From contig NZ_QLLT01000011.1 of NCBI RefSeq assembly GCF_003259315.1, positions 186,001 to 250,000 of the forward strand: a stretch of 64,000 nt of DNA, in the 5' to 3' direction. The notes under the pieces were generated by a model. It saw only the letters and a list, made by a program, of their open reading frames with translations, did not search any database and was not told the origin of the DNA. The position numbers were made by a program, and so were the translations under genes. Shown piece by piece: positions 63,946 to 64,000 of this stretch. The stretch is from Kitasatospora sp. SolWspMP-SS2h (GTDB lineage: Bacteria > Actinomycetota > Actinomycetes > Streptomycetales > Streptomycetaceae). Numbering within the stretch: the stretch's first letter is position 1; every line of letters begins with the position of its first letter.

Positions 63946-64000
63946 CCACCCCGCTCCGCCGCCACACCGAGGACCTCTCCTGGGTCCTCATCCCGCTGCT
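63942..64000 (+). CDS. Roadblock/LC7-like protein (CvnB type), 5' end only
   Basis: GTG in the stop of the CvnA-type gene; begins VTTPLRRHTEDLSWVLIPLL, the usual start of a roadblock domain protein. Supports a conservon at the right edge. Confidence 0.7.
   Translation, partial: MTTPLRRHTEDLSWVLIPL

Overview
The window is a stretch of very high-GC actinobacterial chromosome. The gene content points to the family Streptomycetaceae (Streptomyces or Kitasatospora; the sequence alone does not decide which). It carries filP and the giant coiled-coil gene scy side by side, the start of a conservon-type operon, nucS, families otherwise known from Streptomyces (SCO5389, DUF2550), GTG/TTG starts and many GTGA/ATGA overlaps. 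Most of it is conserved core chromosome. No prophage, complete insertion sequence or CRISPR array is seen.

Layout. 1-3.5 kb: an STM4014-type ATP-grasp gene (running off the left edge) and an STM4015-type leucine-rich-repeat gene on the minus strand, divergent from a small conserved protein and a DUF6745 protein. 3.7-12.2 kb: FAH-family hydrolase, TetR regulator, rhomboid-like membrane protein, DUF885 peptidase, DHA2 drug exporter, trypsin-like protease and two unknown genes. 12.6-20.4 kb: tRNA-Arg(CCG), a lone response regulator, argS and lysA, then hom-thrC-thrB (lysine, methionine and threonine branch of aspartate metabolism). 20.4-31.2 kb: a 515-bp leader and rho, an LCP cell-wall ligase, then rpmE-prfA-prmC-Sua5-tyrosine phosphatase (translation termination and tRNA modification), a glyA-like gene and a WecA/TagO-like transferase. 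31.5-39.5 kb: the complete F1Fo ATP synthase set atpI-B-E-F-H-A-G-D-(hairpin)-C. 39.6-46 kb: DUF2550, pduO, a decayed two-component system, a STAS anti-sigma antagonist, a membrane-anchored NTPase and nucS. 46.5-51.7 kb: SCO5389 family, luciferase-like monooxygenase, zinc-site protein, ABC-2 exporter and an alpha/beta hydrolase. 51.8-57.3 kb: filP and scy, polar-growth cytoskeleton. 57.6-60.5 kb: methylmalonyl-CoA epimerase, thiolase and meaB (propionyl/methylmalonyl-CoA metabolism). 60.5-64 kb: a MITE-like element, MarR regulator, metallo-hydrolase and the first two genes of a conservon.

Points of most interest. The 3' end of prmC is followed by three 41-bp repeats that read as a chain of overlapping 14-codon mini-ORFs whose last copy differs almost only by synonymous changes. 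Several genes carry short tandem duplications exactly at or just after their stop codon. A 166-bp perfect-ended inverted-repeat element supplies the meaB stop codon. Scy contains a fresh 33-bp (11-residue) repeat expansion. Eight genes look leaderless, with a -10 hexamer 6-7 nt before the start. The STM4014/STM4015 pair at the left edge belongs to a radical-SAM-associated locus of unknown function.
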